Positions 7,419 to 13,548 of a DNA stretch of 16,458 bases are shown in pieces. The notes under the pieces were generated by a model that was not told the DNA's origin, did not search any database, and saw only the letters and a program-made list of their open reading frames with translations. The stretch is from Planctomycetota bacterium (GTDB lineage: Bacteria > Planctomycetota > MHYJ01 > JACPRB01). The DNA lies in assembly GCA_016200125.1 (NCBI GenBank), contig JACQFK010000473.1, forward strand, positions 1 to 16,458, read 5' to 3'. The translations under genes were made by a program, and so were the position numbers. How positions within the stretch are numbered: position 1 is the first letter of the stretch; every line of letters begins with the position of its first letter.

Positions 7419-10060
7419 TGAAACTCCTTGAAGGCAAGGTCGCGATCATCACCGGCGCGGGCGGCGGGCTCGGGCGCTCCCACGCCCTCGCCTTCGCCGC
7501 CGAGGGCGCGAAGATCGTCGTCAACGATCCCGGCGTCGCGCGGGACGGCTCGGGGGGCGCGGCGAAGACGGCCGACGCCGTGGTCGAGGAGATCAAGAAG
7601 GCCGGCGGCCAGGCGGTGGCGAACTACGACTCCGTCGCCGACGGCGGCGAGAAGATCGTGAAGACGGCGGTCGACGCGTTCGGGAAGGTCGACATCCTGG
7701 TCAACAACGCCGGCATCCTGCGCGACAAGACGATCCACAACATGACCGACGAGATGTGGGACCTCGTGCTCGCGGTCCACCTGCGCGGGACCTTCGTCTG
7801 CACGCGCGCCGCGGCGAAGGTCATGAAGGAGAAAGGGACGGGCGGGCGGATCATCAACACGACGTCCGTGGCGGGCCTCAAGGGCAATTTCGGCCAGTCG
7901 AACTACAGCGCCGCCAAGGCGGGCATCTACGGCTTCACGCTGACCGCGGCGATGGAGCTCGCGAAGGACGGGATCACCGTGAACGCGATCGCGCCGATCG
8001 CCAAGACGCGGATGACCGAGGACATCGAGAGCATCCCCTCGGAGTACCGTCCCGAGGAGGTGTCGCCCGTCGTCGTCTTCTTCGCCAGCGACCTCTCGAA
8101 GGACCTGAGCGGCCGCATCATCGGCGTCCACGGACGCCATCTGTTCGAGTACAAGATGGAGATCTCCGAGGGGAAGGAGAAGAAGGAAGCCTGGACGCCC
8201 GCGGAGATCAACGAGTGGATCCGGACGCCCGAGGCCCCCAAAGCGGCTCCGGCGGCGGCCGCCGCGGGCGGACCGAGCGTGGCGTCGATCTTCAAGGGGC
8301 TGGCCGGCGCCTTCGATCCGGAGAAGTCGGCCGGCTGGGACTCGCTGATGCACTTTGCCGTGGCGGGCGGCGGCGACTGGACCGTCGAGGTGAAGAACAA
8401 GGCCGTCCGCGTCGCGGAAGGCAAGCCGGAGGCCCCCACCTGCGTGATCTCCATGGACGCCGACACGCTCATCGGGATGGTCCAGGGCCGGGTCAAGGGC
8501 GACGCCGCCTTCATGAGCGGCAAGCTCAAGGCGACGAAGGTTCCGGACCTCGGCAAGTTCGGAAAGGCCTTCGACTTCAAGAAGATCAAGCTCGACGGCC
8601 CCGCGGCCGCGCCGGCGGCGGGGGGCGGAGGCTCGATCGCCTCCGTGTTCCAGTCGCTCGCCGGCGCCTTCGATTCCGAGAAGTCGGCCGGCTGGGACAC
8701 CCTCATCCATTTCGCGGTGACGGGCGCCGGCGACTGGACGGTCGAGGTGAAGGACAAGAAGGTGCGCGTGGCCGCCGGAAAGCCGGACGCGCCGACGTCG
8801 GTCATCACCACGGACGCCAACACGCTGCTCGGGATGGTCGAGGGCCGGATCAAGGGCGACATGGCCTTCATGTCGGGCAAGCTCAAGGCCACGAAAGTGC
8901 CCGACCTCGCGAAGTTCGGCAAGGCCTTCGACTTCAAGAAGATCAAGGTCGGCGCCGCCCCGGCCGCGGCCGCCGCGCCGAAGTCGCTCGACCTGCGCGC
9001 CCTGCTCTCCCGCCTGACCAGTCAGTTCCTCCCCGACAAGGCGGCGGGCTTCAACGGGACCCTGCTCTTCAAGGTCGACGGCCAGGCCGCGACGCTCGAG
9101 ATCAAGGACAAGACCGTCTCCGTGAAGCCGCCGGTCCCCCTGGCCACCTGCGTGATCACGACGGACGGCGCCACGCTCGCGGGCATCGTCGACGCCTCGG
9201 TCGACGTCCAGAAGGCCTTCGGCGAGGGCAAGATCAAGGTCACCCATCCGCCCGGCTGGATGAAGTTTCGGCAGATCTTCACGTTCGCGCCCGAGAAGGG
9301 GCTGCACCGCGCGCTGATCGGCAAGCGCTTCGACGGCGCGGCGCTCCTGATCCGGCCCGAGCGGCTCGCCGCCTACGACGCCGCGGTCGAGGATGCGGGA
9401 TCGCTCATCTTCCCGGTCACGCTGGGGAAGGATCCCTTCGTGAAGCTCTTCGAGGATCCCGACTTCAACGGCGAGCTCTCGCGGATGGTCCACGGCGAGC
9501 AGGAATTCACGTTCCGCCGGCCGCTCAAGGCCTGGGACCTGATCACGCCGCGGGGCCGCGTCCGGTCCATCGAGGACAAGTCCTCGGGCCAGATCCTCAA
9601 TTTCGAGCAGACCCTCTTCTGCGAAGGCGAGCCGCTGGTCCAGATGACGTCGGGCCTCTTCTTCCGGGGCGAGTCGAAGGGCGACAAGCCCGCGGTCCCC
9701 GCTGCGGCCGAGAAGCCGCCGCCGCCCGCCGATTCCACCCACGTGCTGACGGTCCCCTCGGACCTGCCCCGGCGCTACGCCGAGGCCTCCGGGGACATGA
9801 ATCCGATCCACGTCGACAAGGGCTTCGCCCAGTCGGCGGGCTTCAAGGACGTGATCCTCCACGGCCTGGGCACGCTGGCGCTGGTCTCCAAGGCGCTGCC
9901 GAAGACCCTCTCCGCCCTCCAGGTCCGCTTCGCCAAGCCCGTCTACCCGAACGACGTCCTCACGACCTCGTTCTGGAAGAAGGAGGGCCGGATCTCCTTC
10001 CAGACGGTCAACGTTGCGGGCGAGGCCGTGCTGACGCGGGGACTCGCGACGCTCCTGTAA
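7418..10060 (+). CDS. MFE-2-like multifunctional enzyme: D-3-hydroxyacyl-CoA dehydrogenase, three SCP2 domains, hydratase 2
   Basis: 880 residues. Residues 1 to about 250 form a short-chain dehydrogenase: TGAGGGLGRSHA, LVNNAGILRD, and catalytic Ser150, Tyr163 and Lys167 in NYSAAKAG. Close resemblance to the dehydrogenase half of peroxisomal MFE-2 (HSD17B4) is recognised by eye. Three SCP2-type sterol/acyl-CoA binding domains follow at about 286-393, 406-512 and 522-620, separated by Ala/Pro/Gly-rich linkers; the first two are about four fifths identical. The last part (about 625-880) is a double hot-dog hydratase 2, whose C-terminal unit has ASGDMNPIHVD with Asp793 and His798, the catalytic pair, then ILHGL and FAKPVYP. 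It should hydrate trans-2-enoyl-CoA to (3R)-hydroxyacyl-CoA and oxidise that to 3-ketoacyl-CoA. Eukaryotic MFE-2 is ordered dehydrogenase, hydratase, SCP2; here SCP2 is triplicated and central. The TGATG overlap couples it to the thiolase. Confidence 0.93.
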   Translation: MKLLEGKVAIITGAGGGLGRSHALAFAAEGAKIVVNDPGVARDGSGGAAKTADAVVEEIKKAGGQAVANYDSVADGGEKIVKTAVDAFGKVDILVNNAGILRDKTIHNMTDEMWDLVLAVHLRGTFVCTRAAAKVMKEKGTGGRIINTTSVAGLKGNFGQSNYSAAKAGIYGFTLTAAMELAKDGITVNAIAPIAKTRMTEDIESIPSEYRPEEVSPVVVFFASDLSKDLSGRIIGVHGRHLFEYKMEISEGKEKKEAWTPAEINEWIRTPEAPKAAPAAAAAGGPSVASIFKGLAGAFDPEKSAGWDSLMHFAVAGGGDWTVEVKNKAVRVAEGKPEAPTCVISMDADTLIGMVQGRVKGDAAFMSGKLKATKVPDLGKFGKAFDFKKIKLDGPAAAPAAGGGGSIASVFQSLAGAFDSEKSAGWDTLIHFAVTGAGDWTVEVKDKKVRVAAGKPDAPTSVITTDANTLLGMVEGRIKGDMAFMSGKLKATKVPDLAKFGKAFDFKKIKVGAAPAAAAAPKSLDLRALLSRLTSQFLPDKAAGFNGTLLFKVDGQAATLEIKDKTVSVKPPVPLATCVITTDGATLAGIVDASVDVQKAFGEGKIKVTHPPGWMKFRQIFTFAPEKGLHRALIGKRFDGAALLIRPERLAAYDAAVEDAGSLIFPVTLGKDPFVKLFEDPDFNGELSRMVHGEQEFTFRRPLKAWDLITPRGRVRSIEDKSSGQILNFEQTLFCEGEPLVQMTSGLFFRGESKGDKPAVPAAAEKPPPPADSTHVLTVPSDLPRRYAEASGDMNPIHVDKGFAQSAGFKDVILHGLGTLALVSKALPKTLSALQVRFAKPVYPNDVLTTSFWKKEGRISFQTVNVAGEAVLTRGLATLL
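8270..8989 (+). repeat. 360-bp in-frame tandem duplication of an SCP2 domain
   Basis: Two adjacent units of 120 codons each (from about 8270 and 8630) encode SCP2 domains 1 and 2 with roughly 80 percent identical residues, including the shared stretch MSGKLKATKVPDL followed by KFGKAFDFKKIK. The third SCP2 domain is much more diverged, which suggests a later duplication of one unit. Confidence 0.8.
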
Positions 10061-10075
10061 CTCAGGCGGGACTTT

Positions 10076-10091
10076 CCTTCTCAGGAGAAGG
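10076..10091 (+). other. Small hairpin just before the hcp ribosome site
   Basis: CCTTCTC (10076-10082) and GAGAAGG (10085-10091) are perfect complements around AG, giving an effective loop of about 4 nt. The stem could extend through TTT/AAA with one bulged G. It sits directly upstream of the AAAGGAGA ribosome site (10094-10100 region). It has no T-tract, so mRNA processing or translational tuning is more likely than termination. Confidence 0.4.
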
Positions 10092-10105
10092 GAAAGGAGA
10101 CCGCC

Positions 10106-10582
10106 ATGAGCTACACGGCCTATCTAAAGCTGGAAGGGATCGACGGCGACTGCGGCGATCCGGCCCGCGCCGGCTGGATGCTCATCGACTCGTTCAACCA
10201 GAACGTCAACGGCCCGCAGGAGCGCGGCGGCCGGACGACGATGACCGACGTCTCCGTGACCAAGCTGGCGGACCGCGCCACGCCGCAGCTGGCCCGCGCG
10301 ACGGCCGAGGGCCGCCGCTTCCGGGAGGCCCTGATCGAGCTCTGCGTCCAGGACGGCTCGAAGGCGAAGTTCATGGAGATCCGGCTGACGAACGTCCACG
10401 TGACGAACTACGGCCTCTCGGGCGCGCCCCAGAGCGACGCGCGGACGCCCTTCGAGAACCTGATGCTCGCGTTCGAGAAGATCGAGTGGGTCTACCTGCC
10501 GGGCGCCTTCGCGCCGGGCCGGGAGGACGCCGAGGTCTGCCGCGCCGGCTGGAGCCCCAACGCCAAGCCCGCCGCGGTCTGA
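10106..10582 (+). CDS. Hcp-like protein (type VI secretion tube family), orphan
   Basis: 158 residues with a strong AAAGGAG ribosome site 6 nt before the ATG. It follows the Hcp pattern: N-terminal YLKLEGIDGD, a middle MTDVSVTKLADRATPQL, then LIELCVQDG-KAKFMEIRLTNVHVTNY, and a late FENLMLAFEKIEWVY strand. Hcp proteins assemble as hexameric rings forming the inner tube of type VI secretion systems; related solo Hcp-fold proteins are found without a secretion cluster. No sheath, baseplate, VgrG or ClpV gene is seen here. It lies 45 bp after the multifunctional enzyme gene on the same strand and ahead of a strong hairpin, so it may be transcribed with the beta-oxidation genes. Its role there is unknown. 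The C-terminal tail after about residue 138 is a family-atypical extension. Confidence 0.8.
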   Translation: MSYTAYLKLEGIDGDCGDPARAGWMLIDSFNQNVNGPQERGGRTTMTDVSVTKLADRATPQLARATAEGRRFREALIELCVQDGSKAKFMEIRLTNVHVTNYGLSGAPQSDARTPFENLMLAFEKIEWVYLPGAFAPGREDAEVCRAGWSPNAKPAAV

Positions 10583-10618
10583 TCGACACTCTCCGGCAGT
10601 CCCGCCGGAGAGTGTCGA
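10583..10618 (+). terminator. Strong hairpin directly after hcp, probable operon terminator
   Basis: A perfect 15-bp stem, TCGACACTCTCCGGC (10583-10597) and its complement (10604-10618), encloses a 6-nt loop AGTCCC. It starts right after the hcp stop. The following CAATTT gives only a short U-tract, so termination is likely but perhaps incomplete. Confidence 0.75.
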
Positions 10619-10638
10619 CAATTTCCGTCAGGTACAGG

Positions 10639-10700
10639 CTCCCTCCCCCTTCTGTATTAGTAACGTAATACGGCATGCCGTTTGCTGAAGGGTGGGGGTG
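10639..10700 (+). promoter_or_regulatory. Structured leader with nested inverted repeats hiding the ribosome site of the tandem gene family
   Basis: CTCCCTCCCCCTTC (10639-10652) can pair with GAAGGGTGGGGGTG (10687-10700) along nearly its whole length, with one mismatch, one G-U pair and a weak pair near the end. The right arm contains the Shine-Dalgarno sequence and the candidate GTG starts (10692, 10698). Inside are two smaller symmetric elements: GTATTA/TAATAC (10654-10659, 10666-10671) and the perfect 12-bp palindrome ACGGCATGCCGT (10670-10681). Either an RNA switch or protein operators are possible; no known riboswitch class is recognised. Confidence 0.35.
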
Positions 10701-11273
10701 CGCCTCTTCTCCTGGATCGCCATCCTGATCGCGGCGGGGCTTGGAGCCTTCATCTTCGTCGCGTCGAACGGCTGTTTCGAGTGCGTCACCTTCCAGTCCC
10801 ATCGCCATCATAGCAGCGAACGGCCTGCCTCCACGTGCCTCAAGATGATCTCCTCCGCCCAGGCGGAGTTCCGGGCCAACGACCGGGACGGAAGTCGCAC
10901 TGCAAATTTCTGGCGGGCGGACATCGCGGGGCTCTACGCCCTTGCCCCCGGCGGGGGCCCCGCGATCAAGCTCATCCCCCTCGACCTCGCGCTGGCCGAC
11001 GGCCGTCCCGCGAGGGACCTTTCGGCGCTGGGCAAACCCAAGCCCAAGTCCGGCTACTGGTTCAAGGCGATCCGCCACGCCGACGAAACGACGATCGATG
11101 CGGTGACCCAGTTCGCCGCCTGCGCTTATCCGGCCGATCCGGCGAAGGACAAGTACACCTTCGTCGTCGACGAGAACAACACCGTCTACCGGACGGCCCT
11201 GCCCCACCCGCAGGGCATCGAGGTCTTCCCCACCGAAGAGGAGATGAAGCAGTCTTGGTCAAAGCTCGATTGA
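10698..11273 (+). CDS. Small exported protein, copy 1 (intact) of a tandem family
   Basis: 191 residues from GTG 10698, preferred over GTG 10692 because AAGGG (10688-10692) is then correctly spaced. The N-terminus is one hydrophobic helix (FSWIAILIAAGLGAFIFVA) followed by two Cys (GCFEC). The conserved body reads SAQAEFRANDRDG, FWRADIAGLYAL, IKLIPLDLALAD, GYWFKAIRHADE, FAACAYPAD, YTFVVDENNTVY and PTEEEM-SWSKLD. The arrangement of one N-terminal helix and a beta-rich body ending in AYPA...TF.V...VY resembles DUF2950/pseudopilin-like proteins, but that is only a pattern resemblance. The acidic N-D-R-D-G segment could bind calcium. Function unknown. The stop overlaps the ATG of copy 2 (TGATG). 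Confidence 0.7.
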   Translation: MRLFSWIAILIAAGLGAFIFVASNGCFECVTFQSHRHHSSERPASTCLKMISSAQAEFRANDRDGSRTANFWRADIAGLYALAPGGGPAIKLIPLDLALADGRPARDLSALGKPKPKSGYWFKAIRHADETTIDAVTQFAACAYPADPAKDKYTFVVDENNTVYRTALPHPQGIEVFPTEEEMKQSWSKLD

Positions 11274-11578
11274 TGAACAGGGTCCTCCTGGCCGCAGCGC
11301 TGGTGGTGGCCTGCATTCCAAGCGACCCCGGCATCGACTCCGCCCCACCGGAGCACGACGAGTGGCAGCGGTTTTCCCAGCGCTGCGCCGGCGACTCGCT
11401 TCGCACCCTGGCCGAGGCGGAAGTGGACTTTCGGGCCTGCGATCGCGACTGGAACCGCGTGAACGACTTCTGGACCGCCGGCGTCGGTCTTTACCGTGCC
11501 GACGGGGATTCCATCAAGCTGATCGAACTGTCGGTCGCCTCGGCGGACGAGGAAGCGGAAGAAGAGGAGACCCCATGA
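11273..11578 (+). CDS. Truncated lipoprotein-like copy 2 of the tandem family
   Basis: 101 residues. The N-terminus MNRVLLAAALVVACIPSDP has a plausible lipobox ending at Cys14 (VVAC). It keeps only the first half of the family: LRTLAEAEVDFRACDRD-NRVNDFW, GLYRADGDSIKLIELSVASAD. It then ends in an acidic tail (EEAEEEETP) exactly where the other copies go on to the GY/GF-K-IRHADE half. The tail codons also provide the GAGGAGA ribosome site of copy 3. It is coupled on both sides by overlaps (TGATG and ATGA). Whether the short form is functional cannot be told. Confidence 0.6.
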   Translation: MNRVLLAAALVVACIPSDPGIDSAPPEHDEWQRFSQRCAGDSLRTLAEAEVDFRACDRDWNRVNDFWTAGVGLYRADGDSIKLIELSVASADEEAEEEETP

Positions 11579-12138
11579 AGCGGATCCTGATCGTCGTCTC
11601 GGTCGCCGGCACGATCGTCGCGGCCCTCGCGGCTCTCCTGACTCCCGCAGTGGCCGGTTCCGACCGGTGAAGCGGCTCGAATGTGCGGAGCGCTTCAGGG
11701 GACCTGAAGACCATCGCGTCCGCCCAGGCTGATTTCCGCGCCAATGACCGCGACGGAAACGGCCGCACTGACTACTGGAGGGGAGATGTCGCGGGACTCT
11801 ACACGCTGAAGAACCAAGGTCAGGAGATCAAGCTGATCGAGCTTTCCGTGGCGATGGCGGATGATCGTCCGGTCGGAGACCTCGGCCCATACGGAACTCC
11901 GGTGCCCCGGCACGGCTTCAAGATCCGGGCGATCCGGCACGCCGACGAGACGGCCCGGGGGCCGGACCGCTTCGCCGCCTGCGAATTCCCCTCGCCCATC
12001 GAGAAGGGGCGCCACGGCACCTACCTCATCAGCGAATCGAACGTGGTCTACAAGAGGATCTTGGGCCACGACCGGGGGGTCGAAGCCCATCCGACCGAAG
12101 AGGAACTGAAGTCCCAGGCCTGGGACAGCCTGGACTAG
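11575..12138 (+). pseudogene. Copy 3 of the tandem family, split by an in-frame TGA
   Basis: The ATG at 11575 overlaps the copy 2 stop and has GAGGAGA (11564-11570). The first 31 residues are a clean export signal ending PAVAG. TGA at 11668-11670 stops the frame, yet the same frame continues as family sequence: SGDLKTIASAQADFRANDRDGNGRTDYW, GLYTLK, IKLIELSVAMADD, GFKIRAIRHADE, FAACEFPS and PTEEELKSQAWDSLD, 156 further codons to the TAG at 12136. Options are a nonsense-mutated gene, readthrough, or restart at GTG 11683, which would give a protein lacking an export signal. The intact remaining frame suggests a recent lesion or a tolerated stop. The final TAG overlaps the cysH stop. Confidence 0.55.
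11668..11709 (+). other. Mutually exclusive hairpins at the internal TGA of copy 3
   Basis: TGAAGCG (11668-11674, beginning with the stop codon itself) plus CTC (11676-11678) pairs with GAGCGCTTCA (11688-11697), giving 10 bp with one bulged G. Alternatively CTTCAGG (11693-11699) pairs with CCTGAAG (11703-11709) around GGA. The two use overlapping bases, so only one can form. The possible restart GTG (11683) lies in the first loop. Confidence 0.4.
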
Positions 12139-12875
12139 GGAGTCGGGTGGAGCCCGCACTCCTTCGAGTCGGGATTCTCCCACCACCAGCGGCCGGCCCG
12201 CTCGTCCTCGCCCGGCTTCACCGCCCGCGTGCAGGGAGCGCAGCCGATCGATGGATAGCCCATCGCGTGCAGCTTGTTCGCGGGCACGCCGTTCGCCTTC
12301 AGGTAGTCGAAGACCTGCGCCGTCGTCCAGTCGGCGAGCGGGTTCACCTTCACGATCTTGTCGTGCTGGAAGTCGAGCTCGACCTTCGCGAGCTTCCCCC
12401 GCGTCACGGCCTGGGTCCGGCGCAGCCCGGTGATCCAGCCGTCCAGGGACTTCAGCATGCGGTTGAGCGGCTCCACCTTCCGGACGCCGCAGCATTCCTT
12501 GCGGTTCTCGAGCGACCGGTAGAAGAGGTTGACCCCCTTCTCCGCCGTCATCTTCTCGACCGCCGCCGCCTCCGGGAACAGGATCTCGACCCTGATCTTG
12601 TATTTCGCCTGGACCTCGTCGATGAGCTCGTAGGTCTCGGGGTTGAGGCGGCCCGTGTCGAGCGTGAAGACGCGCGCGGCCTTCGGGTCGAGGCGATGCA
12701 TCATGTCGAGCACCGCCACGTCCTCCGCCCCGCTCCAGGCCAGCGCGATCGAGCGTCCGAAGGCCGACAGCGCCCACTGGAGGACCTCCTGGGGCGACGC
12801 CTTTTCGAGCTTCGCGTTGAGCGACGCGACCTCGTCCTTCGTGAGCCGTTTTCCGGGGACGTTGACCATGAGCAT
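12135..12875 (-). CDS. cysH: Assimilatory adenylyl-sulfate (APS) reductase
   Basis: 246 residues if started at ATG 12875; ATG 12869 is equally possible, and a TTG at 12923 would add an unconvincing 16 residues. The enzyme reduces APS to sulfite with thioredoxin or glutathione in sulfate assimilation. The nucleotide-binding motif is LAWSGAEDVAVLD, followed by FTLDTGRL. Cys128-Cys129 (KECCGVRKVEPL) and Cys212/Cys215 (GCAPCTR) are the [4Fe-4S] ligands that separate APS reductases from PAPS reductases. GEDERAGRWWWE and the catalytic Cys240 in KECGLH close the protein. No other sulfate-assimilation gene is nearby. Its stop shares CTAG with that of the convergent gene, with no room for a terminator between them. 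Confidence 0.93.
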   Translation of the reverse strand: MLMVNVPGKRLTKDEVASLNAKLEKASPQEVLQWALSAFGRSIALAWSGAEDVAVLDMMHRLDPKAARVFTLDTGRLNPETYELIDEVQAKYKIRVEILFPEAAAVEKMTAEKGVNLFYRSLENRKECCGVRKVEPLNRMLKSLDGWITGLRRTQAVTRGKLAKVELDFQHDKIVKVNPLADWTTAQVFDYLKANGVPANKLHAMGYPSIGCAPCTRAVKPGEDERAGRWWWENPDSKECGLHPTP

Positions 12876-12970
12876 CCGTATAGCACGACGGGCATTTTCC
12901 GTCCAGCGCGAATCGCTCCTCAAAGACGCCCGAATTGACGATCTAATTCCAGACGAGTGGAGTGACTCCC
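12876..12970. promoter_or_regulatory. Divergent intergenic region between cysH and a small membrane gene
   Basis: On the minus strand TGGACG (12905-12900) and TATACG (12882-12877) stand 17 bp apart and would start transcription almost on the cysH ATGs, implying little or no leader. On the plus side GGAG (12959-12962) serves the small gene. A 5-bp inverted repeat GAATT-N8-AATTC (12932-12949) lies between and may be an operator. These are consensus matches only. Confidence 0.25.
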
Positions 12971-13276
12971 ATGATGGAAACGACGATCCTGCGGCGCCTT
13001 CCCCCGGTCTCGGCGCGCGGCGCGCTCTTTCTCGCGGGCTGCGGCCTGGCCTGCGTCCTGGCCGGCCTCTTCGCGGGCGCCTACCTGCTCATCCCCGCCG
13101 GGATCGCGTTCGTCGTCGGCCTCGTCGCCGGATTCTCCGCCTGGCTGCGCGTCCGGCTGGGGCACGCCTACCCCAGCGAGGGGAAGATCACGCTCGTCGC
13201 CGCGACGTTCTTCAACGGCAGCCTCGCCGTCTATGTCACCCTCGCGGGATACATCGTCCTCCGCTTCGGCATGTAG
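12971..13276 (+). CDS. Small three-helix membrane protein of unknown function
   Basis: 101 residues. ATG 12971 was chosen because GGAG (12959-12962) lies 8 nt before it; a GTG at 12962 or ATG 12974 cannot be excluded. After a short basic N-terminus come three hydrophobic helices: GALFLAGCGLACVLAGLFAG, then LIPAGIAFVVGLVAGFSAWL, a polar loop (RVRLGHAYPSEGK), and a last helix through VAATFFNGSLAVYVTLAGYIVL. It is an integral inner-membrane protein by composition. No family is recognised and the neighbours give no clue. The last 46 bases overlap an interrupted frame on the other strand. Confidence 0.6.
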   Translation: MMETTILRRLPPVSARGALFLAGCGLACVLAGLFAGAYLLIPAGIAFVVGLVAGFSAWLRVRLGHAYPSEGKITLVAATFFNGSLAVYVTLAGYIVLRFGM

Positions 13277-13518
13277 GCCGCCAGCCCCAGCATCCCCACC
13301 GCCGCCATCCAGGGCCACCGGAAGGGCCCCGCCCGCCGCGCCGCCTCCTTCCCGAACTCCACCGGATCGTCCTGCAGGACCCAGAGTTCCGCCGCCGGCG
13401 GAAGCCCAGCCGGGTTTCAGCGGAGGAAGCCGGTGTACTTCCGGGGAGGATCCTGGATCAGGGAGGCGCTGAGCAGCGAGGGAGGCGCGAGCAGCAGGGC
13501 GAGCAGGATTCTCTTCAT
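13231..13518 (-). pseudogene. Small exported/membrane protein interrupted by an in-frame TGA
   Basis: Read from ATG 13518 on the minus strand, the frame gives an export signal (MKRILLALLLAPPSLLSASL), then IQDPPRKYTGFLR and a TGA at 13419-13417 after 33 residues. The same frame continues in protein-like composition (PAAELWVLQDDPVEFGKEAARR) to a second hydrophobic segment (WPWMAAVGMLGLAAY) with basic PKRR behind it, and ends at TAG 13233-13231. A signal, short exposed part and C-terminal anchor is a normal small membrane-protein layout, so this may be one gene broken by a nonsense mutation. A real 33-residue peptide gene is the alternative. It lies 30 nt after the M20 peptidase stop, on the same strand. 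The remainder of 13277-13548 holds nothing else recognised. Confidence 0.35.
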
Positions 13519-13548
13519 GCCCCTTGGACGTCCGCGGCCCGCGGGCGG

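Noticed and set aside
10106..10582. Part of a type VI secretion cluster
   Set aside because: Only the Hcp-like gene is present; no sheath, baseplate, spike or ATPase gene lies in the window.
10583..10681. CRISPR or attachment-site array from the clustered inverted repeats
   Set aside because: The symmetric elements differ from one another and there are no regularly spaced direct repeats, integrase or cas genes.
11668..11697. Selenocysteine codon with a SECIS element in copy 3
   Set aside because: The loop is too close to the TGA for a bacterial SECIS, there is no redox Cys-x-x-Sec context, and the intact copy has no Cys at that position.
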